Below are positions 10,996 through 17,990 of a stretch of DNA of 64,000 nucleotides, piece by piece (the stretch's first letter is position 1; each line of letters starts with the position of its first letter). The notes under the pieces are model-generated. The model ran no database searches. It was not told the DNA's origin and worked only from the letters and a program-made list of their open reading frames with translations. This stretch comes from JAJXWB01 sp046349085 (GTDB taxonomy: Bacteria > Pseudomonadota > Alphaproteobacteria > Rhizobiales > Beijerinckiaceae). The stretch is taken from positions 14,880-78,879 of the forward strand of contig JAXMDA010000011.1 in the NCBI GenBank assembly GCA_046349085.1, written 5' to 3'. The position numbers and the translations under genes are program-made.

Positions 10996-11655
10996 TCAGT
11001 TCGTCGCGAAGCAGTAGAGCAGCCCGCCGCCGCCGGTGGCGTTGAGCGCCGGCATGTTGCAGCCGCGGCTCGGGTGCGACGAATTCCAGGAATGCGAGGG
11101 GACGTCGTCACGCAGGCCCATGCGGTCGGAATGGCCGAGCATGGCCGAACCTTCGCCGCCCTTGGTCCAGTTGCCGCAGGTCATGTCCTTGTCGGCCGGC
11201 AGGGCCTTGCCCTCCATGTCCGAGCCGGTCAGCACGTCGTGATTATTGTTGTTGAAGCCCGCGCCGGCGACCTTCGTGCCCCGTTCGGTGAGGCTGTTGT
11301 CGATGCTGAGCTTTGCATCCTTGTGCAGCTCTTCGAGATTGGCGGCGATCTGGACGCCCTTGGCGTTCTTCCACGGGCCCTTGCCGATGCGGTCGCGCGC
11401 GTTGACCGCGCCGGCGCCCTGGGTGGACAGGTACGCCTTCCAGGTCCTTGCGCCGGCGCCAGCGGCCGTCGCCAGCGTCTGGCAATGCTTGTCGGCGCCT
11501 TCGAGGCCGCCGAGATTTGCGCCGTCCGGGCCGGGCTTGGAAGTGACAAAGAAGGTCATATCCGGAAATTGCGGCTGTTGCTGCTGCGCCGCGGCAGGGC
11601 CGAGCGCGGCGCCAACCAGGATCGCCGCGCCAAACAGAATCTTTTGAACTTTCAT
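10996..11655 (-). CDS. Secreted lectin-like protein (DUF1554/endostatin-like type)
   Basis: A 219-residue exported protein. The Sec signal (MKVQKILFGAAILVGAALGPAAA) is followed by a Gln-rich stretch and a domain with GADKHCQTLATAAGAGARTWKAYLSTQ, NARDRIGKGPWKNAKG and TCGNWTKGGEG. Four Cys in the mature part suggest two disulfides. The W-K/R-A-Y-L-S and N-A-R-D-R-I-G pattern resembles the DUF1554/endostatin-like C-type lectin fold found in environmental Hyphomicrobiales; this is motif likeness, and no ligand can be named. The ATG at 11655 has GGGAGGG upstream. Confidence 0.72.
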   Translation of the reverse strand: MKVQKILFGAAILVGAALGPAAAQQQQPQFPDMTFFVTSKPGPDGANLGGLEGADKHCQTLATAAGAGARTWKAYLSTQGAGAVNARDRIGKGPWKNAKGVQIAANLEELHKDAKLSIDNSLTERGTKVAGAGFNNNNHDVLTGSDMEGKALPADKDMTCGNWTKGGEGSAMLGHSDRMGLRDDVPSHSWNSSHPSRGCNMPALNATGGGGLLYCFATN

Positions 11656-11979
11656 AGGTTCCCTCCCTTGCGGGACGAATTTCCGACGCGCGTCGACGTC
11701 GAGGCAAGCCTGAGGCAATCACGAAGCCGTGAGAGCGAGGGCCAAGAAGCGTTTGCGAGGATGCAATGATGAGGCCGGCAGACCGGAACGCGGCGCCGGT
11801 CGCCGCGTGGACGCCCCAGCCGCAGAGGAATGCGGCCCCGGGCGGGGGACCGGCGCGATCTGCATGTCGTTTGCGCAACGCTGTCTCCCATCTGCAACAG
11901 GCGGTCCTCGCTGCATTTTCCCGGGGATGGCGCCATGATGCAGGCCTCGGCGGAGGCGCCCAAGAGAGAGAAGCGGTCA
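11656..11979. other. 324-nt intergenic region between divergent lectin-like and SDR genes
   Basis: I see no convincing gene here. Short open frames exist on both strands, but none has a ribosome binding site plus a recognisable product. It must hold the promoters for both flanking genes, though I cannot place them with confidence. A 7-bp GC hairpin (CGCGGCG/CGCCGCG) lies near 11789-11807. Confidence 0.55.
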
Positions 11980-12744
11980 ATGTCACGTCCAGTCGCTGTC
12001 ATAACGGGATCGTCCACCGGCATCGGCGCGGCCACCGCGATCAGATTCGCGGAGAACGGCTACAACGTCGTCGTCAACTACTCGCGCGATCCCGCGCCGG
12101 CCCTGGAAGTGGCGACGATCTGCCGGAAGGCGGGCGCCGAGGTCGAGACGATCAAGGCGGACGTATCGGCCGACGCCGACTGCAGGATGATGGCCGAAAT
12201 GGTGGAAAAGCGCTGGGGCGGCGCGCGGCATCTGGTCAACAACGCGGGCCGCACGAAATTCGTCGCGCAGCGCGATCTCGACGGCCTGTCGGCCGAGGAT
12301 TTCCAGGCGATCTACGCGGTCAACGTCATCGGCGCCTTCCAGATGTCGCGCGCCTTCGCGCCGCTTCTGCGCAAACATCCCGGCTCGTCCATCGTCAACG
12401 TCTCGTCGATCGCGGCTGTGGCCGGGCGCGGGTCGTCCATCGCCTACATGGCCTCCAAGGGCGCGCTCAACACGATGACCATCGCGCTCGCCCGCGCGCT
12501 CGGGCCGGAAATCCGCGTCAACGGCGTGGGACCCGGCATGATCGAGTCCGACTGGTTGAAAGACGGCTACGGCGCGGAAGCCTACGAGGCGATGGGCAAG
12601 ATGTACCGCGCGACCTCAGCGCTCAGCGCCACGATCTCGCCGGCCGATGTCGCCCAAACGATCTATGCGCTTTGCACCGCTTTCCCGAAAACGACCGGCG
12701 AAACTGTGCTAGTGGACGCGGGCTTCCGCATCCAGAAAGCGTGA
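11980..12744 (+). CDS. SDR family NAD(P)-dependent oxidoreductase (FabG-like)
   Basis: A 254-residue classical short-chain dehydrogenase/reductase. The cofactor motif TGSSTGIGAA is at the N-terminus, NNAG follows near residue 85, and the catalytic residues are Ser in NVSSIAA and Tyr-Lys in YMASK. The preserved C-terminal GxxxDGG-like segment reads VLVDAGFRIQ. I chose the ATG at 11980 because GAGAGAGAAG precedes it and the TGxxxGIG motif then falls at residue 9. It is followed, with overlapping codons, by an acyltransferase gene and then a crotonase-like gene, so an acyl-CoA or lipid-related substrate is likely but unproven. Confidence 0.88.
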   Translation: MSRPVAVITGSSTGIGAATAIRFAENGYNVVVNYSRDPAPALEVATICRKAGAEVETIKADVSADADCRMMAEMVEKRWGGARHLVNNAGRTKFVAQRDLDGLSAEDFQAIYAVNVIGAFQMSRAFAPLLRKHPGSSIVNVSSIAAVAGRGSSIAYMASKGALNTMTIALARALGPEIRVNGVGPGMIESDWLKDGYGAEAYEAMGKMYRATSALSATISPADVAQTIYALCTAFPKTTGETVLVDAGFRIQKA

Positions 12745-12755
12745 TCGGAGATTTC

Positions 12756-13412
12756 GTGACGGTTTCGTTGAACTGCAGCCTGCCGGTTGGCGACCAGGTC
12801 GCCCGCCGCGGCAACTCCTTCTCGCGCGCAGTGGCGCGCGCCTGCCTGAGACTTGCCGGCTGGCGGCTCGACGGGGCGGTTCCGAACCTGCCCAAGATGA
12901 TCCTGATCGGGGCGCCGCACACCAGCAACATGGACGGCGTGATCGCCATCGCCATCCTGTCCGCGCTCGGCCTGCGGTCAGGCACGATGATCAAGGACAC
13001 CGCCTTCAAGGGCGTCATGGGGCCGGTGCTGCGCTGGTTCGGCGCGATTCCGATCGACCGCAAGAAAGCGGGCGGCGTGGTCGGGCAGAGCGTCGCCGCC
13101 TTCAACCGCGCCGACAAGCTGCTGTTGCTGATCGCGCCGGAGGGCACGCGCTCGTCGGCCTCCGAATGGAAGCGCGGCTACTGGCTGATTGCCGCTAACG
13201 CCGAGGTCCCAATCCTGCCGGCGGCGATCGACTATGTGAAAAAGATCGTGACCTTCGGCCCGCCGCTGACGACGACGGCCGACTACGACGCAGACTTCGC
13301 CAGGCTGATGGCCTTCTATGGCGCGCATTCGTCGCCGCGGCATCCCGAGCGCGCCTCCGCGCCGATCTGCGCCGCGCTCGGCCTGCCGTTCAACCCGACG
13401 GAAAAATCGTGA
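12756..13412 (+). CDS. Lysophospholipid acyltransferase family protein (PlsC-like)
   Basis: A 218-residue 1-acylglycerol-3-phosphate O-acyltransferase-like protein. The family motifs are PHTSNMDG (the H-x4-D catalytic motif) near residue 50, GAIPIDR in the middle and PEGTRS (substrate phosphate binding) near residue 130, in the normal order and spacing. A GTG at 12756 with GGAG 5 nt upstream is the best start; another GTG at 12741 overlaps the SDR stop codon. The C-terminal part is slightly extended. It probably acts at the inner membrane on lipid precursors, but the acyl acceptor is not known. Confidence 0.85.
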   Translation: MTVSLNCSLPVGDQVARRGNSFSRAVARACLRLAGWRLDGAVPNLPKMILIGAPHTSNMDGVIAIAILSALGLRSGTMIKDTAFKGVMGPVLRWFGAIPIDRKKAGGVVGQSVAAFNRADKLLLLIAPEGTRSSASEWKRGYWLIAANAEVPILPAAIDYVKKIVTFGPPLTTTADYDADFARLMAFYGAHSSPRHPERASAPICAALGLPFNPTEKS

Positions 13413-13440
13413 CGGCGCGACAGGCGCCGCGGGAGGAAGC

Positions 13441-14259
13441 ATGAGCAACGTCACGTCGACCCACGGCGCGGGCCACAACGAGGTTCTCTACGAGATCGAG
13501 GACGGCGCGATCGCGCTCATCACGCTGAACGCGCCCGAGCGCATGAACACGATCTCCGGGCCGATGCTCGGCGAATTGACGCGGCTGCTGGTGAAGGCCA
13601 ACGAAGATCCGGCGGTGCGCTGCGTGATCCTCACCGGCGTCGGCCGCGCCTTCTGCGCCGGGCTCGACCTCCGGCAGGAGCGCGACGGCGGCGGCATCTC
13701 GTCCGCGGCGAGCCCGACGAATCTCGATCTGCGCAACACGCCGCCGACCGTGATGTTCGAGATGGACAAGCCGATCATCTGCGCCGTCAACGGCGGGGCG
13801 GCCGGCTACGGCATGGATACGGCGCTCGGCTGCGACATCCGCCTCATGGCGGAAAGCGCGAAGATGGCGGCGGCGTTCGTGAAACGCGGCGTCGTGCCGG
13901 AATCCGGCGGCACCTGGTTCCTGCCGCGCATGATCGGCTGGGCGAAAGCGTCCGAACTCATCTTCACCGGCCGCACGTTGAGCGCCCGCGAATGCCTGGA
14001 GTGGGGCATCGCGAACGAAGTCGTCGCCGATGGCGAGCTGATGGGCCGCGCCCGCGCGCTCGCCCGCGAGATCGCGGCCAACGCGCCGCTCGCCGTGCAG
14101 GCGGCCAAGCGCATGATGCGCATGGGCCTGAACGAGACGTTCAAGGACCACGTGCATCACGTCTATCTGCAATTGCTGCCGCTGTTCCGCTCCGACGACA
14201 TGAAGGAGGGCGTGCGCGCCTTCATGGAAAAGCGCGAGCCGAAATTTTCGGGGAAGTAG
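13441..14259 (+). CDS. Enoyl-CoA hydratase/isomerase (crotonase) family protein
   Basis: A 272-residue crotonase-fold protein. The oxyanion-hole segments are GRAFCAGLDL near residue 75 and the CAVNGGAAGYGMDTALGCDIRL region. The classical pair of catalytic Glu residues is not kept: the first position is Asp (GMDTAL) and the second appears to be Phe, while a Glu lies in VVPESGGTWFLPR, as in isomerase-like and divergent members. So hydratase activity should not be assumed. The ATG at 13441 has GGGAGG upstream. It ends the SDR-acyltransferase-crotonase run and converges with the ribbon-helix-helix gene at 3 nt. Confidence 0.87.
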   Translation: MSNVTSTHGAGHNEVLYEIEDGAIALITLNAPERMNTISGPMLGELTRLLVKANEDPAVRCVILTGVGRAFCAGLDLRQERDGGGISSAASPTNLDLRNTPPTVMFEMDKPIICAVNGGAAGYGMDTALGCDIRLMAESAKMAAAFVKRGVVPESGGTWFLPRMIGWAKASELIFTGRTLSARECLEWGIANEVVADGELMGRARALAREIAANAPLAVQAAKRMMRMGLNETFKDHVHHVYLQLLPLFRSDDMKEGVRAFMEKREPKFSGK

Positions 14260-14262
14260 CGG

Positions 14263-14490
14263 CTACTGCTGCTTGGCCTGCTGAAGCACGAACACGCGCA
14301 GCGCCGACGAGAGATTCGCTTCGCCGCGGCCTGCGTCGATTTCCGCGACGAGCGACGCCACGGATTGCGCGCGGCGCTCCGCGATGATGCGCAATTCGCC
14401 CCAGAAGATTTCCTCCAGCGACACGCTGGTGCGATGACCCGAGATCGAGAGCGAGCGCTTGACGACGCGCTGCTGCGCGGCGTCAGCCAT
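14263..14490 (-). CDS. Ribbon-helix-helix domain protein (RHH_4 type)
   Basis: A 75-residue protein in which nearly the whole chain is a ribbon-helix-helix-type domain: KRSLSISGHRTSVSLEEIFWGELRIIAERR, then SVASLVAEIDAGR and NLSSALRVFVLQ. This matches the RHH_4 family common in Hyphomicrobiales. Such proteins usually bind DNA as dimers; the target is unknown. It overlaps the DUF4169 gene by 8 nt and lies downstream of sspB, so the three small genes form one transcription unit. Confidence 0.85.
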   Translation of the reverse strand: MADAAQQRVVKRSLSISGHRTSVSLEEIFWGELRIIAERRAQSVASLVAEIDAGRGEANLSSALRVFVLQQAKQQ

Positions 14491-14677
14491 CGGCGTCGTC
14501 GGTCCTGTCGCGCCTGTGGCCGTCGAGCCTGCGCGCCTCGAGTGCGCGCTGCGCTTCCGTTTCCTTCTTCTCCGCGCGCGTGCGGCCGAAGGCGAGCCGA
14601 TTGTCGGCGGCCTTCGTTTCGGCCTCCTTGCGCGCGCGGTCCTTTCGCGCGCGCCGGAGGTTGACGACGTCCGCCAC
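14483..14677 (-). CDS. DUF4169 family protein
   Basis: A 64-residue, highly charged protein beginning MADVVNLRRARKDRARKEAE and ending near ARRLDGHRRDRTDD, the full-length pattern of DUF4169. It should form a long charged helix. Function unknown. It starts 4 nt after the sspB stop codon and overlaps the ribbon-helix-helix gene, which indicates co-transcription and possible translational coupling. Confidence 0.82.
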   Translation of the reverse strand: MADVVNLRRARKDRARKEAETKAADNRLAFGRTRAEKKETEAQRALEARRLDGHRRDRTDDADG

Positions 14678-14681
14678 GGGA

Positions 14682-15260
14682 TCAGGTGTTCTTCTTGCGG
14701 AAGGCGTCGATGGAGACGACCTTCGGCGAATCGCCGGCAGGCTCGGCCTGCGGATCGGCGGCCGGCTCGGGCGCGCTGCTGCGGGCCGGTTGCGGCGCCG
14801 GCGCGGCCGGCTTTTCGGCGGGCTTGTCCTCGACGGGCTCAGCGGAGGGGACGGCCGCGAGAACGGGCGCCTTGGCCTCGCCCTCGCCGCGCGCGGCCTC
14901 GGCCTCCTCGGCAGTGAATTCCGCGCCGAAATTGACCGACGGGTCGAAGAAGCCGGTCACGGCGGCGAAGGGGATTTCCAGCTTCTCCGGCACGCGGCGG
15001 AAGGAGAGACCGACCTCGAAGCCGGTGTCGTGCACCCGAAGGTCCCAGAACTGGTGCTGCAGGATGATGGTCATCTGCTCCGGATATTCGGCGCGCAGCC
15101 GGTCCGACATGACGACGCCCGGCGCCCCGGTCTTGAACGTGATGTAGAAATGATGCTCGCCAGGGAGCCCGTGCTGCGCCGCGTCGATCAACACCTTGCG
15201 GAAGATGCCTCGGAAGGCGTCCTGCACCAGCAGGTCGTATCGGATGTGGTCGGTCGCCAT
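14682..15260 (-). CDS. sspB: SspB family ClpXP adaptor protein
   Basis: The adaptor binds ssrA-tagged proteins and hands them to ClpXP. The 192-residue chain starts with the alphaproteobacterial SspB fold (HIRYDLLVQDAFRGIFRKVL, HHFYITFKTGAPGVVMSDRL, YPEQMTIILQHQFWDLRV, GFEVGLSFRRVPEKLEIPF), which ends near residue 110. A long acidic, Ala/Pro-rich linker follows, and the last residues (VVSIDAFRKK) match the short C-terminal motif that SspB proteins use to dock on ClpX. The tmRNA gene lies just upstream on the same strand, so tag source and tag adaptor are neighbours. Confidence 0.92.
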   Translation of the reverse strand: MATDHIRYDLLVQDAFRGIFRKVLIDAAQHGLPGEHHFYITFKTGAPGVVMSDRLRAEYPEQMTIILQHQFWDLRVHDTGFEVGLSFRRVPEKLEIPFAAVTGFFDPSVNFGAEFTAEEAEAARGEGEAKAPVLAAVPSAEPVEDKPAEKPAAPAPQPARSSAPEPAADPQAEPAGDSPKVVSIDAFRKKNT

Positions 15261-15379
15261 GACTGGGCGTTCGGCTTTCGATGTCGCGACCGACAGAAAG
15301 TCGGACGCTTGCGTTTCAGCGCCCGATTCGCCGGGCGATTGCGACGCGAACGCTATACCCGAACAGACGCGAAGAGAAA

Positions 15380-15708
15380 GTGGAGGCTTCTGTTGCCAGG
15401 CGCCTCCGAGCCCCGCCTAGAAGGTGCTAACCCCCTAGGGCTTTATTCCCGATACCGGAACCGCATTACGCGGCGACGGCCACCGGAGCATAGTTGTCGT
15501 TGGCAACTATAGGTTTGACCCGATAACGGCGGTATCATGCCGGGCAAAAGAACTTCCTTTACGCCCCCGTCGATCCTGTTTCGCCCCCGCCGCAACCCAG
15601 ATGCGTAAACCGCGCTCTGGGCTGGGGTGGAGGCGCCGGGTACCGCCCCCGGGTCCGGATGGTTTATTTCGAAGCCTGTTTATCGCCATAGCCTTCTTGC
15701 GAAGGCGT
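15380..15708 (-). ncRNA. ssrA: tmRNA, circularly permuted two-piece form (alphaproteobacterial ssrA)
   Basis: Read on the minus strand, the acceptor piece comes first. It has a CGCC/GGCG and GCCTTC-GCAA-GAAGGC hairpin near 15706-15685, a T-arm, and the acceptor 3' strand CGCCTCC at 15635-15629 followed by ACC. A 37-nt spacer is then removed, and the coding piece starts at 15588 with GGGGGCG, which pairs with CGCCTCC over 7 bp (one G-U). The coding piece carries AGGATCGACGG and the tag frame at 15504-15466, GCC AAC GAC... giving ANDNYAPVAVAA and a TAA stop. The 3' boundary, near 15380 after a GGAGGC/GCCTCC stem, is approximate. The RNA rescues stalled ribosomes and marks the product for ClpXP/ClpAP. 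Confidence 0.93.
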
Positions 15709-15712
15709 CTCG

Positions 15713-15718
15713 AATATA
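15713..15718 (-). promoter_or_regulatory. Probable -10 element of ssrA
   Basis: TATATT on the minus strand lies about 7 nt before the inferred start of the tmRNA acceptor piece. No clear -35 box is seen at the expected distance, so the assignment is tentative. Confidence 0.4.
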
Positions 15719-15844
15719 GTGCGCGGCGGCGTCCGGCGAAAGGGCCTGATGCGCCGAGAGCGTGGCTGCAAGGACGGCCGGAAAATTGTTGCAGAAAGGA
15801 CAGAAACGGTTTTCTCGCTCCCGGTTCGTGGTAGATAGTGGCCA

Positions 15845-16618
15845 ATGATCCGCTCAACGCCAGCGCCCACGCGTCCAACCGGACATCCGTCCGAAAGCCC
15901 CCTGCATGGCGGCGGTCCGTGCGCCAACGCGAAACCCGACTCCCAATGCGCCTATTGCGGCGTGAGGCCCTATTCGGCGTGCGGCGCGCTCGAAGACCAC
16001 GAACTCGTCGGGCTGGAGGCGCTGTCGCGCTCGAGCTGTTACGCCCAGCGCCAGCAATTGTTCGCGCAGGATGAAGACGCCCAGTCCGTCTTCAACATCA
16101 CCTCGGGATCGGTGCGGCTCTATCGGCTGCTGCCCGACGGCCGCCGGCAGGTCGTCGGCTTCGCCATCCCGGGCGATTTTCTCGGCCTGTCGCTGGCGGC
16201 CCGCACCGTCTATGGCGCGGAGGCGCTGACCTCGGTGACCGTGTGCCGGTTCGACCGCCAGGCTTTTTCCGCCTTCGTCGACGAGCATCCGCACCTCCTG
16301 CGGCGCCTCTACGATCTTGCCAACCACGAACTGAGCCTCGCGCAGGAGCAGATGGTCCTGATCGGCCGGCGCACGGCGGAAGAGCGGGTGATCTGCTTCC
16401 TTGTCGGCTTGCGCAAACGCTGGTCCCACATCAATAACAATTCCGTCACGGTGCCGCTGCCGATGACGCGGCAGGACATCGCCGATTTCCTGGGCCTGAC
16501 CATCGAGACGGTCAGCCGCGCCATTTCCAAGCTGGCGCGCGAAAAGGCGCTGCTGGTGGTGCCGGACGGCGTGCGGCTTCTCGACATTCCCCGTCTGGAA
16601 GCGATCGCGGCGGGCTGA
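15845..16618 (+). CDS. Crp/Fnr family regulator of the FNR/FnrN oxygen-sensing type
   Basis: A 257-residue transcription factor with a cAMP-binding-like domain and a C-terminal winged helix. The N-terminus has Cys in the spacing C-x2-C-x7-C (CAYCGVRPYSAC), and a fourth Cys lies in LTSVTVCRFDRQAF where FNR has its central ligand. These four are the expected [4Fe-4S] ligands of FnrN/FnrL proteins, so it should be active when oxygen is low. The recognition helix reads MTRQDIADFLGLTIETVSRAI, with the E-x-x-S-R set that reads FNR boxes (TTGAT-N4-ATCAA). I found no FNR box in its own upstream region. It is divergent from ssrA. Confidence 0.87.
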   Translation: MIRSTPAPTRPTGHPSESPLHGGGPCANAKPDSQCAYCGVRPYSACGALEDHELVGLEALSRSSCYAQRQQLFAQDEDAQSVFNITSGSVRLYRLLPDGRRQVVGFAIPGDFLGLSLAARTVYGAEALTSVTVCRFDRQAFSAFVDEHPHLLRRLYDLANHELSLAQEQMVLIGRRTAEERVICFLVGLRKRWSHINNNSVTVPLPMTRQDIADFLGLTIETVSRAISKLAREKALLVVPDGVRLLDIPRLEAIAAG

Positions 16619-16677
16619 CGCGCGCTTTCCACAGGCCAAGGTCGCGCCTTCTGCCGGAATCGCGCTAGATTGGCTTC

Positions 16678-17484
16678 ATGCGCCAATATCTCGACCTGCT
16701 TTCGCATGTGCTGCACGACGGCGTCGCCAAGGCCGACCGCACGGGCACGGGCACGCGTTCGATCTTCGGCTATCAGATGCGCTTCGATCTTGCGGACGGC
16801 TTTCCGCTGGTCACGACGAAGAAACTCTATCTGCGCGCGATCGTGCACGAGCTTCTGTGGTTCCTGAAGGGCGACACGAACGTCAAATATCTTGCCGACA
16901 ACAAGGTGACGATCTGGGACGAGTGGGCCGACGCCAACGGCGATCTCGGGCCGGTCTACGGCAAGCAATGGCGCTCGTGGGCCGCGCCCGACGGCCGGAC
17001 GATCGACCAGATCGGCGAAGTGGTGGAGGAGATCAGGCGCAATCCCTTCTCGCGCCGCCTTGTCGTCAGCGCGTGGAATCCGGCCGACCTTCCGGCCATG
17101 GCGCTCGCGCCCTGCCATTGCCTGTTCCAGTTCCATGTCGCCGAGATCGATGGCCGCAGGCGGCTGTCGTTGCAGCTCTACCAGCGCTCCGCCGACGTAT
17201 TTCTGGGCGTGCCGTTCAACATCGCCAGCTATGCGCTGCTGCTCGCCATGGTTGCGCAGGTCACGGACTGCGAGGCCGGCGATTTCGTGCATTCGTTCGG
17301 CGACGCGCATCTCTACGACAATCACGTCGAGCAGGCGCAACTGCAGCTCACGCGCTCGCCGAAGCCGCTGCCGACGCTGCGCCTCAACCCGCAGGTGAAG
17401 TCGATCTTCGACTTCGCCTATGACGACATCGCCATTGAGGGTTACGAAGCCTGGCCGGCGATCAAGGCCGACGTCGCTGTCTGA
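16678..17484 (+). CDS. thyA: Thymidylate synthase
   Basis: ThyA methylates dUMP to dTMP with methylenetetrahydrofolate, producing dihydrofolate. The 268-residue chain has the dUMP-binding DRTGTGTRSIFG segment, the active-site Cys in ALAPCHCLFQFHV and the substrate-binding QRSADVFLGVPFNIASYALL, all in the usual order. Dihydrofolate reductase (folA), which recycles the product, lies 2.3 kb downstream on the same strand with two genes between. The next gene overlaps or abuts the 3' end. Confidence 0.96.
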   Translation: MRQYLDLLSHVLHDGVAKADRTGTGTRSIFGYQMRFDLADGFPLVTTKKLYLRAIVHELLWFLKGDTNVKYLADNKVTIWDEWADANGDLGPVYGKQWRSWAAPDGRTIDQIGEVVEEIRRNPFSRRLVVSAWNPADLPAMALAPCHCLFQFHVAEIDGRRRLSLQLYQRSADVFLGVPFNIASYALLLAMVAQVTDCEAGDFVHSFGDAHLYDNHVEQAQLQLTRSPKPLPTLRLNPQVKSIFDFAYDDIAIEGYEAWPAIKADVAV

Positions 17485-17944
17485 GCTTTCTATTTTCGTC
17501 GACGCCGACGCCTGCCCGGTCAAGGACGAGGTGTACAAGGTCGCGCAGCGCCGCGGCGCGCGCGTGTTCATCGTCTCCAATTCCTTCATGCAGGTCCCGC
17601 GCGCCGATTTCGTCGAACGCGTGATCGTTCCCGCAGGCCCCGATGTCGCCGACGACTGGATCGCGGAACGCGCGACGCCGGACACGGTGGTCGTCACCGC
17701 CGACCTGCCGCTGGCGGACCGGTGCGTGAAGAAGGGCGCGCGCGTGCTCTCGCCCAAGGGCCAGGAATGGAGCGCGCAGAACATCGGCGCGGCGCTCGCC
17801 ACCCGCAACCTCATGACGGACCTGCGGTCCGCCGGCGAGACGACCTCCGGGCCGCCGCCCTTCGGTCCACGCGACCGCTCCGCCTTTCTCTCGGCGCTCG
17901 ATCTCGCCCTGACGCGGATTGCGCGCGAGCGCGGCCGCCGCTAA
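17420..17944 (+). CDS. YaiI/YqxD (DUF188) family protein
   Basis: The DUF188 domain starts at IFVDADACPVKDEVYKVA, a PIN-like fold with acidic residues near the N-terminus, and runs through SNSFMQVP, VTADLPLADRCVKKGA and LSPKGQEW to ATRNLMTDLR. The biochemical role is not known. The start is a problem: the conserved domain begins only a few codons after the thyA stop, no ATG, GTG or TTG lies at that point, and the first in-frame ATG (17420) sits inside thyA and would add about 21 residues. A CTG at 17475 is another possibility. I give the ATG, with low confidence in the exact start. Confidence 0.8.
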   Translation: MTTSPLRVTKPGRRSRPTSLSELSIFVDADACPVKDEVYKVAQRRGARVFIVSNSFMQVPRADFVERVIVPAGPDVADDWIAERATPDTVVVTADLPLADRCVKKGARVLSPKGQEWSAQNIGAALATRNLMTDLRSAGETTSGPPPFGPRDRSAFLSALDLALTRIARERGRR

Positions 17945-17990
17945 CCCATCTTCACGTTTTGTCAGGGGCGCGGCGCTACCTTTGCGCCGC

